DNA from: an uncultured Bacteroidota bacterium
Lineage (GTDB): Bacteria; Bacteroidota; Bacteroidia; Bacteroidales; VadinHA17
DNA length: 37,081 bases
Direction: 5' to 3'
NCBI GenBank assembly: GCA_903844815.1
Contig: CAIMVD010000108.1
Span: forward strand, 1 to 37,081
Each line of letters opens with the position of its first letter. Position 1 is the first letter of the stretch. Below, piece by piece: positions 1 to 9,024 of the stretch. The notes beneath the pieces are model-generated. The model searched no databases, was not told where the DNA came from, and saw nothing but the letters and a program-made list of their open reading frames with translations. A program made the position numbers and the translations under genes.

Positions 1-1434
1 CCCATGGCTTCAGAACTACTTGGTTTTAATGAAGAAGAGCTCCTGGGGAAATCTTCACATGAACTATATCATGACCGGTATCCGGATGGAACCAATTACC
101 CCATTCAGGATTGTCCCATAAATATTACGGCTATTTCAGGCAAGACATTTCAGGGATTGGAATACTTCCGTAACAAGAACGGTAGCTTTTTCCCTGTTGA
201 ATTAACCAGCATCCCCATTTTAGAAGACAATGAAATAATATGTATTGTTGTTACATTTCATGACATTACCAACCGTAAAAATACTGAATATGAATTACTT
301 ACATCATATGAAACCCTGAGGCAATCAGAGGCAGATCTGAAAAAGGCACAGTCGGCCGCCCACCTTGGCAGTTGGAAGTGGGATGTTGCAGGCGGCGTTG
401 TGACGTGGTCGGATGAGATGTATAAAATTTTCGGAATTGATAAAACCGACTATTCAGGACGTCTTGGAGATGCAATTACAAAAGTTATACACCCCGATGA
501 TCTTTACCTTGTTCTTCCTTCCAATGCTGAGAGTTTTACTAAAAAGAAACCTATTGAATACAGGATAATCCTCCCTGATAATTCAATTCGATATATCTCT
601 GCAGAATCGGGGGAAAACATTACCGACAAAAATGGCAATATCCTTTTTCTCACAGGCATTGCACAGGATATAAGCGAACGCAAATTGGCTGAAGAAGAAT
701 TGTCGGTCCTTAATAACCACCTGGAAGAGAGAATTAAGGAAAGGACTTCGCAGCTCGTTGCCGTAAATAAGGAAATAGAAGCGTTTGCTTATTCAGTCTC
801 TCACGATCTTCGCGCTCCCTTGAGACACATTAGCGGATTCGTGGGAATGCTGAAGGAACTCGAGGCCCCTTTCAGATCAAATGAGGAAATAAAATACCTC
901 GAAATAATTTCAAAGGGAGCAGAGGAAATGGGAAGGCTTATCGATGCTCTTCTTTCATTCTCAAAACTTCAGCGAACCGATTTGAGAAAATCCATCATAA
1001 ATACTACCGAACTGGTCAATTCGGTTATCGGATACATGAACGAAGATATTAAAGAAAGAAATATTGAATTCAGGATCGGAAATATTCCTGATTGCATGGG
1101 AGATGAACAACTTATCAAACTTGTATGGATCAACCTTATCTCAAATGCTATAAAATACACCTCAAAAAACAGTAAGGCAGAAATCGAAATAGGCAGTATT
1201 GACAATGAAAATGAAAATGTCTTTTTCATTCGCGACAACGGTGTCGGATTTGATATGCAGTATGCCGGTAAACTTTTCGGAGTCTTTCAGAGGCTGCATC
1301 ATCAACGCGATTTTGAAGGCATAGGAATCGGCCTTGCAAATGTCAATAGTATTATTTTACGCCATGGCGGCACTTGCAGCGCCGAGGGAGAAGTGGACAG
1401 GGGAGCTGCATTCTATTTTTCATTACCAAAATAA
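1..1434 (+). CDS. PAS-PAS sensor histidine kinase (5' end outside the window)
   Basis: Sensor histidine kinase that autophosphorylates a histidine in response to a signal read by PAS domains. The frame is open to the first base and the first visible residues are already inside a PAS domain, so the ATG at base 4 is probably internal. Order seen: PAS (about residues 1-95 of the visible part, ending in a PAC-like HDITNRK), a second PAS_3-like domain (about 115-230, ending AQDISERK), a short coiled-coil linker, a HisKA H-box (FAYSVSHDLRAPLRH, near 265), then HATPase_c with an N-box (LISNAIKY), G1 (DNGVGFD) and G2 (GIGIGLANV). The SHDLRAPLRH type of H-box is typical of phytochrome-like and soluble PAS kinases. 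No membrane segment is visible. It ends 5 bp before the next kinase gene, so the two are probably co-transcribed. The signal is unknown. Confidence 0.9.
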   Translation, partial: PMASELLGFNEEELLGKSSHELYHDRYPDGTNYPIQDCPINITAISGKTFQGLEYFRNKNGSFFPVELTSIPILEDNEIICIVVTFHDITNRKNTEYELLTSYETLRQSEADLKKAQSAAHLGSWKWDVAGGVVTWSDEMYKIFGIDKTDYSGRLGDAITKVIHPDDLYLVLPSNAESFTKKKPIEYRIILPDNSIRYISAESGENITDKNGNILFLTGIAQDISERKLAEEELSVLNNHLEERIKERTSQLVAVNKEIEAFAYSVSHDLRAPLRHISGFVGMLKELEAPFRSNEEIKYLEIISKGAEEMGRLIDALLSFSKLQRTDLRKSIINTTELVNSVIGYMNEDIKERNIEFRIGNIPDCMGDEQLIKLVWINLISNAIKYTSKNSKAEIEIGSIDNENENVFFIRDNGVGFDMQYAGKLFGVFQRLHHQRDFEGIGIGLANVNSIILRHGGTCSAEGEVDRGAAFYFSLPK

Positions 1435-1439
1435 GTACT

Positions 1440-3392
1440 ATGCCTCCTAATAGTCAAATAAAAGACATTAAAACAAAAAATGTCAAAATACTTCACCTTG
1501 AGGATTCAGAAGCTGATTCAATTCTTGTAAAATCAGCCATAAGCAAGGAATATCCTTTATTCGAGTATTATTACGCCGATAATAAAAAGGATTTCCTGAA
1601 AATACTTGATGAGGTTATTATAGATATTGTTTTATCTGATTTTGAATTGCCTGGCTATTCCGGATCTGAAGCCCTTGCAGTAATAAAAGAAAAATATCCC
1701 GAAATACCCTTCATTTTCGTCAGCGGAGTAATGGGTGAAGATGCGGCAATTGCTTCGCTTGTGAACGGAGCTCTAGACTATGTTATTAAGTCTAAATTGC
1801 AAAGGCTCGTACCTGCAATAACCAGAGCACTCAGGGAAGCCAGGCTGTTGAGTGAACAAATACTTGCTGATTCTGAACGAAGGAAACTTTCACAGGCAGT
1901 TGAACAGAGTTCTGTATCAGTAATAATTACCGACATAACCGGAAATATCGAATATGTTAATCCCAAAGTCAGTGAAATTTCAGGCTACAGCAAAAATGAA
2001 TTATTAGGAAAGAATCCCAGAATATTTAAGTCAGGAACATCACCCGATACTTATTACGCCAGTCTCTGGAGGGAAATTCTGGCAGGTAATCAATGGAAGG
2101 GTGAAATCCTGAATAAAAAGAAAAACGGTGAATATTTCTGGGAACTAATGTCAATATCCCCGATATTCGGACCCGATGGGAGTATAACCCATTTTGTTTC
2201 AATAAAAGAGGATATCACCAGGCAGAAAACACTTATTGAGGAATTGCTGGCCGCCAAAGAAAAAGCTGAGGCAAGCGATAAACTCAAAATGGCTTTCATT
2301 CAAAACATTTCACATGAGATTCGTACTCCCCTTAACGGCATTCTTGGAATTTCTGAATTTATTCTGCAGCCTGACATCACTGAGGATGACAGAAAGGCCT
2401 ACCTCGCAATCCTAAATACCAGCAGCGAACGTTTGATAAGTACGGTTACCAATTATCTTGACATTTCACTTTTAGAGTCGGGTTCAACGATTGTCAAACC
2501 TGATCAGGTTGAAATCAGTACCCTTGTATTTAAGGTTTATGAGAACTATCAGCACAGATGTCTCACGAAGGGCCTGAATCTGATGTGCAAAATACCCGAA
2601 GATCCTGACAGACTACTTGTGTATTGCGACAAAACCCTTTTGATAAAAGCCTTAAGTCACATAGTTGACAATGCTGTAAAGTTTACTGCATCGGGTGATA
2701 TAATAATAGGTTTAAGAATAGCAGGCAAAGTTTTTGAGATTTTCATTACCGATACAGGCATGGGTATTGATGAGGAAGATTTGAAGAAAGTATTTCATGT
2801 TTTCTTTCAGGAAAAGCATTCACGCAACAGGGATTTTGAGGGAAGCGGCCTGGGGTTATCCATTTCCAGGGGATTAATTGAAAAAATGGGAGGCTCGATA
2901 AAAATTGATTCTGTGATTGGCGAAGGGACAACGGTTATTGTCTCTTTTCCAATATTATCTGACAGCAGTGCCCGTTCCGGAAATTCAGGAGTAAGAAAAA
3001 AAGCTGAGAATGAAAAACCCTATACAACTGTACTTGTTGCCGATGACAATTGGGCGGATCTGACCTTTTACAAAATAATTATAGAAAGCGCATCGCTTAA
3101 GTTTATTTCAGTAGCAAACGGTACCGAGGCCGTTGAGATGTGTATGATAAATCCTGATATATCAATAGTTATGATGGATGCAGATTTGGCTGGAATGGAC
3201 GTATGGGAAGCAACCAAAAAAATCAGGGAATTCAGACCAAATATTCCTGTAATTTTTATTTCTAACATATCCTTTTATGAAGGCAAAACCAACTCCGTTG
3301 ATTCAGTTTTTAACGGCTACCTGACAAAACCGGTTAGGGGAGCTCAGCTTCTCTCAATAATAAATCAATTCATCCCGGGAAATTCTTTCTGA
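1440..3392 (+). CDS. Hybrid histidine kinase: receiver-PAS-HisKA-HATPase-receiver
   Basis: Cytoplasmic hybrid kinase for multistep phosphorelay. The open frame extends upstream into the previous gene, but the ATG at 1440, 5 bp after the previous stop, gives a protein starting just before the first receiver and is chosen (650 aa). Domains: N-terminal receiver (acidic LEDSEAD, phospho-Asp in VLSDFELPG, IFVSG, lysine in VIKSK), PAS (about 155-280), HisKA with H-box QNISHEIRTPLNG, HATPase_c (DNAVKF, DTGMGID, GSGLGLSISRG), C-terminal receiver (VADDN, phospho-Asp in MMDADLAGMD, lysine in LTKPV). All key residues are present in both receivers. No DNA-binding output domain is present, so the target lies elsewhere or is the neighbouring kinase. 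Family assignment is firm; function is open. Confidence 0.9.
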   Translation: MPPNSQIKDIKTKNVKILHLEDSEADSILVKSAISKEYPLFEYYYADNKKDFLKILDEVIIDIVLSDFELPGYSGSEALAVIKEKYPEIPFIFVSGVMGEDAAIASLVNGALDYVIKSKLQRLVPAITRALREARLLSEQILADSERRKLSQAVEQSSVSVIITDITGNIEYVNPKVSEISGYSKNELLGKNPRIFKSGTSPDTYYASLWREILAGNQWKGEILNKKKNGEYFWELMSISPIFGPDGSITHFVSIKEDITRQKTLIEELLAAKEKAEASDKLKMAFIQNISHEIRTPLNGILGISEFILQPDITEDDRKAYLAILNTSSERLISTVTNYLDISLLESGSTIVKPDQVEISTLVFKVYENYQHRCLTKGLNLMCKIPEDPDRLLVYCDKTLLIKALSHIVDNAVKFTASGDIIIGLRIAGKVFEIFITDTGMGIDEEDLKKVFHVFFQEKHSRNRDFEGSGLGLSISRGLIEKMGGSIKIDSVIGEGTTVIVSFPILSDSSARSGNSGVRKKAENEKPYTTVLVADDNWADLTFYKIIIESASLKFISVANGTEAVEMCMINPDISIVMMDADLAGMDVWEATKKIREFRPNIPVIFISNISFYEGKTNSVDSVFNGYLTKPVRGAQLLSIINQFIPGNSF

Positions 3393-3422
3393 TATTTTTA
3401 ATCATTTTTATTCAGGATCATT

Positions 3423-4985
3423 GTGAACATAAAACTACTTTTCAAAATTGGAATGGCTTCAGTTATTTCCGCCAATTCCTTCGGGCAACAAAAAACCAAC
3501 ATCGTTTATATTATGAGCGATGACCATGCTTATCAAGCCATCAGCGCTTACGGTGGAGCTCTCAAAAACTTCGCGCCAACTCCGAATATTGACAGGATAG
3601 CACAAAACGGAATGCGCTTCAACAGATGTCTGGTCACAAACTCAATATCTGGTCCTTGCAGGGCAGTTATTCTTACCGGAAAATACAGTCACATGAATGG
3701 TTTTGTGGCAAACGAGGGACAGGCTCCATTTGACGGCTCACAACAGACATTTCCAAAACTTCTTCAGTCGGCAGGTTATAATACAGCAATGATAGGCAAA
3801 TGGCATCTTGGTTCCGATCCGACAGGCTTCAATTACTGGGATATACTTCCGGGGCAGGGAGCTTACTACAATCCTGATTTTATAAATAAAGACGGGAGCC
3901 ACACCGAACAGGGTTACGTTACGGAGTTAATTACAAAAAAAAGCATAGAATGGCTGAAGAAGGCAGGAAAGTCCGGTAAACCATTTATGCTTATGATGCA
4001 TCACAAGGCTCCGCATCGTGAATGGCAGCCAGGACCAAATGAATTATCCCTTTATAAGAATGTCGTTTTCCCTGAACCCTCAACATTGTTCGATGATTAT
4101 TCAAACCGCGGCACTGCTGAACTTACTCAGGATATGACAATCGCCAAAACGATGCGCCTCGAGGAAGATCTCAAGTTGTACAAGGATAAGTCGAAGATGA
4201 AAACAACTGGTCTGAACCGGATGAACACCGATCAGATGAAAGAATGGGATGCTGTTTATGATCCTATCATCAGGTATTTTTATGAATCAGGCCTCACGGG
4301 AGATGACCTGGTACGTTTTAAATATCAGCGCTATCTTCAGGATTACCTTGCCTGTATTGCAGCAGTCGACAAGAGTGTGGGAGAGGTGCTTGACTTCCTG
4401 AAAGATAATGGACTTGACAAGAATACAATAGTAATATATGCATCCGATCAGGGATTCTACCTCGGAGAACATGGATGGTTCGACAAACGGTGGATGTTTG
4501 AAGAATCTTACAGAACCCCGCTGCTTATCTCATGGCCGGGGGTCACCAAACCCGGAAGCGTGAATGAAGATATTGTATCGAATATCGACTTTGCCGAGAC
4601 CTTCCTCGAGTTGGCAGGAGTAAAAATTCCTTCCGACATGCAAGGTTTAAGTTTGGTTCCTGTTCTTCAGGGTAAAACTCCGGCCACCTGGCGAAAGGAA
4701 CATTATTACCACTATTATGAATATCCGGGTTCCCATATGGTTAAGCGCCATTATGGCATCAGTACAGAGCGATTCAAACTTATTCATTATTACTATGATA
4801 TCGATGAATGGGAACTGTTTGACCTGAAAACAGATCCATCGGAGATGAAGAATGTATACAACAACCCTTCCTATGCTCCGGTAAAAGCTGATCTTCTTAA
4901 AAGGCTGGATGCCATAAGAATAAAATATGGAGATAGTGAAGAAAATGCCAAATCATTTCTGCCTCATAAGAGTAATAGCAGGTAA
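3423..4985 (+). CDS. Secreted Ser-type sulfatase (family S1)
   Basis: Arylsulfatase-family enzyme (520 aa) that probably removes sulfate from a glycan in the periplasm or outside the cell. It has an N-terminal signal peptide (about 1-21, ending NSFGQ) followed by the metal-binding N-terminal motif [12 protein letters not shown]. The formylglycine motif is S-G-P-C-R at residues 76-80 ([17 protein letters not shown]), so the modified residue is Ser76. This is the type matured by the radical-SAM enzyme anSME; no anSME gene is in the window. Other family signatures are GKWHLG and [22 protein letters not shown]. The C-terminal part ([17 protein letters not shown]) resembles the mucin-desulfating and N-acetylglucosamine-6-sulfatase groups. 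The start is a GTG at 3423; no better ATG precedes the signal peptide. The substrate cannot be read from sequence alone. Confidence 0.9.
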   Translation: MNIKLLFKIGMASVISANSFGQQKTNIVYIMSDDHAYQAISAYGGALKNFAPTPNIDRIAQNGMRFNRCLVTNSISGPCRAVILTGKYSHMNGFVANEGQAPFDGSQQTFPKLLQSAGYNTAMIGKWHLGSDPTGFNYWDILPGQGAYYNPDFINKDGSHTEQGYVTELITKKSIEWLKKAGKSGKPFMLMMHHKAPHREWQPGPNELSLYKNVVFPEPSTLFDDYSNRGTAELTQDMTIAKTMRLEEDLKLYKDKSKMKTTGLNRMNTDQMKEWDAVYDPIIRYFYESGLTGDDLVRFKYQRYLQDYLACIAAVDKSVGEVLDFLKDNGLDKNTIVIYASDQGFYLGEHGWFDKRWMFEESYRTPLLISWPGVTKPGSVNEDIVSNIDFAETFLELAGVKIPSDMQGLSLVPVLQGKTPATWRKEHYYHYYEYPGSHMVKRHYGISTERFKLIHYYYDIDEWELFDLKTDPSEMKNVYNNPSYAPVKADLLKRLDAIRIKYGDSEENAKSFLPHKSNSR

Positions 4986-5053
4986 TCAGGCTAAACTTTG
5001 AAAAATTGAAAAAGTTCTGACCAGCATGCGGGACTAAAAACAGCCTCACTTTT

Positions 5054-5080
5054 TTTGCGGACCATTTATTTTTATCTTTG
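5054..5080 (+). promoter_or_regulatory. Promoter of the cytochrome operon
   Basis: TTTG at 5054-5057 and TATCTTTG at 5073-5080, the latter an exact match to the Bacteroidota -7 consensus TAnnTTTG. The spacer is 15 nt, shorter than the usual 17-21 nt, which lowers confidence in the -33 part. Transcription would start near 5086, leaving a leader of about 125 nt before the ATG at 5212. That leader contains a perfect 12-nt palindrome, CGTAAATTTACG, at 5169-5180, a possible operator. Confidence 0.5.
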
Positions 5081-5211
5081 CCGATAAAGTATTTAAGCAA
5101 AATTAGTTAGATCGTATTTGCAACTAAAATGCAATCATGTTCAATTAAACAGTATATTCACCACTGAACGTAAATTTACGGCTGAGGTATTTATTTAATA
5201 ATGAAGCATAT

Positions 5212-6081
5212 ATGTCGAAAACCAAACACAGGATTTTCCTTGGCTTACTAATTACAATTGTTGCGCTGGCGTTGGTGTATTTATTTTATAACGGAACATC
5301 ATACTACCGGACAAGCATAGAAGAGCGTTTCTACCATCCTCAGCATGTGTCGCTTAAGCCAAGCGGAAGTTTGGGCCATGGTATGGGAATTGCCGGTTCT
5401 CTGCTTATGATAACCGGGATGGTCACCTATATGGTCAGAAAACGTTACAGGATCTTTTCACGCCTGGGAATGTTAAAACACTGGCTTGAATTCCATATTT
5501 TTTTATGTACACTCGGACCAATGCTTGTATTCTTTCACACAGCCGTTAAGTTCGGGGGGATAGTCGCGATAAGCTTCTGGAGCATGGTTGCTGTTTTCCT
5601 TAGCGGAATCATTGGCCGGTTTATCTATATTCAGATTCCTCATACCGTTGAAGGCCGTGAAATGACACTTAACGAGATCAGGGAACTCAAAAGTGACCTG
5701 ACCGGCGCTTTGAGGCATTCCACCAATCTTGATGAGGAAAGCTATAAGATTATAACTGATTCGGTTAAGAGAAAATTTGAGGTATACAATAAAAATCCCT
5801 TTATTCGTTTTATTAAAAGATCCTCTGACGACAGAAGGTCAGTGAAATCAGTTAAATCTGAGTTGAATAGAAAAAAACTTGATAAGTACGAAGCAATGAG
5901 CATTATCAGTCTTGTAAAAAATGATATTAAGCTTAACCGGAGAATTGATAACCTGATCAGGATGCAAAACCTGTTTAAATACTGGCATGTAGCCCACCTG
6001 CCTTTTGCACTAGTAATGCTTATAATTATGGTAATACATGTCGCTGTTACAATTGTTTTCGGATACCGATGGATTTTCTGA
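5212..6081 (+). CDS. Membrane-bound b-type cytochrome-like protein
   Basis: Integral membrane protein (289 aa) with about five predicted helices: residues 9-27, 54-76, 92-110, 114-140 and 262-285, with a charged cytoplasmic stretch (about 145-255) between helices 4 and 5. Histidines placed like b-haem ligands lie in or next to the helices: His56 (LGHGMG), His90, His95, His109 (FFHTAVKF), His262 (VAHLPF) and His276 (VIHVAV). The likely role is passing electrons between the quinone pool or the adjacent flavoprotein and periplasmic c-type cytochromes. The 3' end overlaps the next gene by 13 bp, showing translational coupling. I do not recognise a named family; the b-haem assignment is inferred from histidine placement and from the multihaem neighbours. 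It is the first gene of the cytochrome operon. Confidence 0.75.
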   Translation: MSKTKHRIFLGLLITIVALALVYLFYNGTSYYRTSIEERFYHPQHVSLKPSGSLGHGMGIAGSLLMITGMVTYMVRKRYRIFSRLGMLKHWLEFHIFLCTLGPMLVFFHTAVKFGGIVAISFWSMVAVFLSGIIGRFIYIQIPHTVEGREMTLNEIRELKSDLTGALRHSTNLDEESYKIITDSVKRKFEVYNKNPFIRFIKRSSDDRRSVKSVKSELNRKKLDKYEAMSIISLVKNDIKLNRRIDNLIRMQNLFKYWHVAHLPFALVMLIIMVIHVAVTIVFGYRWIF

Positions 6082-7409
6082 CAATGGAAATACTGATTGA
6101 AAATATAATTATTTACGGACTCGTAATCATTCTTTGTATCTCTGTTGTTGTTTTCTATTTAAGAAAGAAAAGCAGGGAATCAAAGATTGTCGAGGGTAAA
6201 ATAGCGAAGGCCAAGGCCGATGGTCTCCATGAGCCAATCTCACTTCACCCTTATATTGATGTTAATAGTTGTATCCAGACCGGAGCCTGTATCTCAGCAT
6301 GCCCCGAACATGATATTCTTGGAATTAGGAACGGAAAAGCCACAATCATCAATGCCTCAATGTGTGTCGGACACGGAGCCTGTTTCCTTGCTTGCCCTAC
6401 CGAAGCCATAAGCCTGCGGATAGGCACTGAGAAGCGAGGCGTTGATCTTCCGCATATCAATATGAATTTCGAGACAAACGTACCGGGAATTTTTATTGCG
6501 GGCGAGCTCGGAGGAATGGGACTGATAAAAAACGCCGTTGAGCAGGGACGACAGGCAGCCGAAAACATCTTAAAAACATTAAGGAAAGATCACTCAGCGG
6601 CCTTCGACCTCATTATTATAGGAGCCGGTCCTGCCGGAATATCAGGAGCACTTACCGCAAAAAAACATGGCTTGAAATTCCTTGTACTCGAGCAGGATAC
6701 ACTTGGCGGTACAGTTTATACCTTTCCCCGCAAAAAAATCATTATGACTTCACCCATGGATCTTCCGCTTTATGGAAAGATCAAACTTTTTGAAACAACA
6801 AAACCCGAATTGCTGGACCTTTGGCAGACTGTGCTTTCAAAAAACAGTATTACAGTTAATGAAAACTCAAAAGTCGATTCCGTGATTCTTGAAAATGGAA
6901 TATTCACTGTTATATCAGGAGATAAGCGATTCACATCTGCTTCGATTCTGATGGCAATAGGGAGAAGGGGGACACCCAGAAAACTTAATATACCCGGCGA
7001 GATGAATGAAAAAGTTGCCTACCGCCTTCTGGAACCTGATTTCATCATAAATAAGCATGTTATTGTAGTCGGAGGCGGTGACTCTGCTGTTGAATCAGCA
7101 CTTCTGCTCTCTGACAATAATAACGTTACCCTGTCGTACCGGAATGAAGTATTTAACCGTATAAAAGCACAAAACAGTACGGCTCTGAATAAAGCCATTG
7201 CTTCAGGGAACCTTATAGTCAGGCTCAAATCAAACCTGCTGTCGATAGAGGATGATTTTGTGGTCCTCGACACCGGCGAAGGTGAACCGATAAAGCTGAA
7301 AAACGACCTTGTATATATATTTGCCGGTGGCGAACTGCCTTCCCAGTTCCTTGAAAAAGCAGGAATTAAGATTACAAAGAAATTCGGAGAAACAGTCAGA
7401 AAGCACTAA
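6069..7409 (+). CDS. Membrane-anchored ferredoxin / FAD-NAD(P)H oxidoreductase
   Basis: Fusion protein (446 aa) with one N-terminal membrane helix (about 12-31), an Fe-S domain (about 62-118) and a thioredoxin-reductase-like flavoprotein domain (about 178-446). The FAD motif is IIGAGPAG (183-190) and the NAD(P)H motif is VVGGGDSA (333-340). The Fe-S domain has two Cys groups, C68/C74/C78-P and C99/C105/C109-P. In each, the position of the usual second cysteine (CxxC) is replaced, by Thr71 and His102. The thioredoxin-reductase CxxC redox pair is absent, so it is not a thioredoxin reductase. It probably oxidises NAD(P)H and feeds electrons to the b-type cytochrome encoded just upstream (13-bp overlap). 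An alternative start is the ATG at 6084. The next gene begins 31 bp downstream. Confidence 0.85.
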   Translation: MDFLTMEILIENIIIYGLVIILCISVVVFYLRKKSRESKIVEGKIAKAKADGLHEPISLHPYIDVNSCIQTGACISACPEHDILGIRNGKATIINASMCVGHGACFLACPTEAISLRIGTEKRGVDLPHINMNFETNVPGIFIAGELGGMGLIKNAVEQGRQAAENILKTLRKDHSAAFDLIIIGAGPAGISGALTAKKHGLKFLVLEQDTLGGTVYTFPRKKIIMTSPMDLPLYGKIKLFETTKPELLDLWQTVLSKNSITVNENSKVDSVILENGIFTVISGDKRFTSASILMAIGRRGTPRKLNIPGEMNEKVAYRLLEPDFIINKHVIVVGGGDSAVESALLLSDNNNVTLSYRNEVFNRIKAQNSTALNKAIASGNLIVRLKSNLLSIEDDFVVLDTGEGEPIKLKNDLVYIFAGGELPSQFLEKAGIKITKKFGETVRKH

Positions 7410-7440
7410 ACACGAAACCAGGAACACGAAACATTTATCG

Positions 7441-9024
7441 ATGAAGTTTTATACCTTTATATTAATAGCCGTTTTTTCAACATTGAGGATTGCCGCTCAG
7501 CTTTCGCCAGGTGAACTGTCGTTGCCGCATTCAAGCCTGGAAGGTCTTTCTAATTGTACCCAATGTCATGTGCTTGGGAATAAAGTCTCCTCCGAAAAAT
7601 GCCTGACCTGTCATAAGGAAATAAAGGAAAGAATATCATTAAACAAAGGTTATCATGTCTCTTCCCAAGTAAAAGGAAAAGAATGTTTCGTCTGTCACAG
7701 CGATCACCACGGGAAAAAATTTCAGCTTATAAAATTCGACATCCAGAAATTTGATCACAATCTTACAGGTTTTGGCTTATCTGCTCCTCATGCAAAAAAG
7801 GAGTGCCGCGAATGTCATTCCGGGAAAAATATAATCGATTCAAAAGTCAGGGCCAGAAAAGAAACCTGGCTTGGTCTTGGTGCCAATTGTCTTTCCTGCC
7901 ACGACGATTATCACCGTAATACGCTTTCGACCGAATGCCTCACCTGCCACACAGATGTTGCATTTAAACCGGCCTCAAAATTCAGCCATTCTTCGGCCCG
8001 GTTTCAGTTAAAGGGAAAACATGCAGCTGTAGCGTGCATAAAATGCCACAAAGAAGTAACTGAAGGAGGAAAGAAATACGTAGAGTTTAAGGGTATTCCG
8101 TTTTCAGTATGCACATCCTGTCATAAGGATCCTCACCAGAATAAGTTTGGGCAGGATTGCAGTCAATGTCACAATGAGGATTCCTTCCTGGTAGTGAAAG
8201 GTGTCAGGGGTTTTGACCATAACAAGACAGATTTTAAGCTTGTAGGAAAACATCAGGTTGTTAACTGCAAAGCCTGCCATAAGGGTAAATTTACCGATCC
8301 CCTTAAGTCGGCAAAATGTACTGATTGCCATTCCGATTACCACAAAAAACAATTTGCCGTTAACGGAGTTTCTCCCGATTGCTCCAAATGCCATAATGTA
8401 AAAGGCTTTAATTTGTTTTCCTTTACTCCGGAGCAGCACAACCAGAGTGCTTTTCCACTAAAAGGGAGCCATGAGGCAATACCCTGTTTTGAATGTCATA
8501 AAAAACAGAAAGACTGGAATTTCAGGGGTATTGGAATTAATTGCAAAGATTGTCATAAGGATGTACACCAGGCCTTCATACCGGCTAAATACTACCCCGA
8601 ATCAAACTGTAGTATCTGTCACAATTCAGTCCGCTGGGCCGAAGTCGCATTTGACCATTCAAAAACAAGTTTTCCACTCACCGGAGCACATTCTAAAATA
8701 AACTGCAGGGCATGTCACTTAAAAGGCGATAATGCCTCCATTTCGCAACAGAAGTTCACCGGACTACCAGGGAAATGCAATGATTGTCATGACGATAAAC
8801 ATTTCAGGCAGTTTGAAAAAAACGGAATCACCGACTGTTCCCAATGCCATGCCCCTGAAAAATGGGTCCCTGCGCGATTCGACCACAGCAAGGCAGCCTT
8901 CAAACTCGACGGAAAGCATATCAATGTGCCTTGTATTAAATGCCATAAACCTCAGCAAGAGGGATCAGTATACTATGTTAAGTACAAACTAAAAGTATTC
9001 ACATGCGAATCCTGTCACTCCTGA
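7441..9024 (+). CDS. 20-haem c-type cytochrome
   Basis: Exported multihaem cytochrome (527 aa). The ATG at 7441 is chosen because it directly begins a signal peptide (MKFYTFILIAVF...RIAAQ); the open frame extends further upstream without such a signal. I count 20 CXXCH haem-attachment motifs, from CTQCH near residue 39 to CESCH at the extreme C-terminus. Scattered extra histidines (FDHNLTGF, FDHSKTSF and similar) could be the second axial ligands of bis-His haems. Such proteins act as periplasmic or cell-surface electron wires. The last haem motif shares bases with the start of the next cytochrome gene (22-bp overlap). The partner is probably the adjacent 22-haem protein. The electron acceptor is not shown by the sequence. 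Confidence 0.93.
   Translation: MKFYTFILIAVFSTLRIAAQLSPGELSLPHSSLEGLSNCTQCHVLGNKVSSEKCLTCHKEIKERISLNKGYHVSSQVKGKECFVCHSDHHGKKFQLIKFDIQKFDHNLTGFGLSAPHAKKECRECHSGKNIIDSKVRARKETWLGLGANCLSCHDDYHRNTLSTECLTCHTDVAFKPASKFSHSSARFQLKGKHAAVACIKCHKEVTEGGKKYVEFKGIPFSVCTSCHKDPHQNKFGQDCSQCHNEDSFLVVKGVRGFDHNKTDFKLVGKHQVVNCKACHKGKFTDPLKSAKCTDCHSDYHKKQFAVNGVSPDCSKCHNVKGFNLFSFTPEQHNQSAFPLKGSHEAIPCFECHKKQKDWNFRGIGINCKDCHKDVHQAFIPAKYYPESNCSICHNSVRWAEVAFDHSKTSFPLTGAHSKINCRACHLKGDNASISQQKFTGLPGKCNDCHDDKHFRQFEKNGITDCSQCHAPEKWVPARFDHSKAAFKLDGKHINVPCIKCHKPQQEGSVYYVKYKLKVFTCESCHS

Noticed and set aside
6069-7409. Thioredoxin reductase
   Set aside because: The CxxC redox pair is missing, and the protein has an N-terminal membrane helix and a ferredoxin domain.
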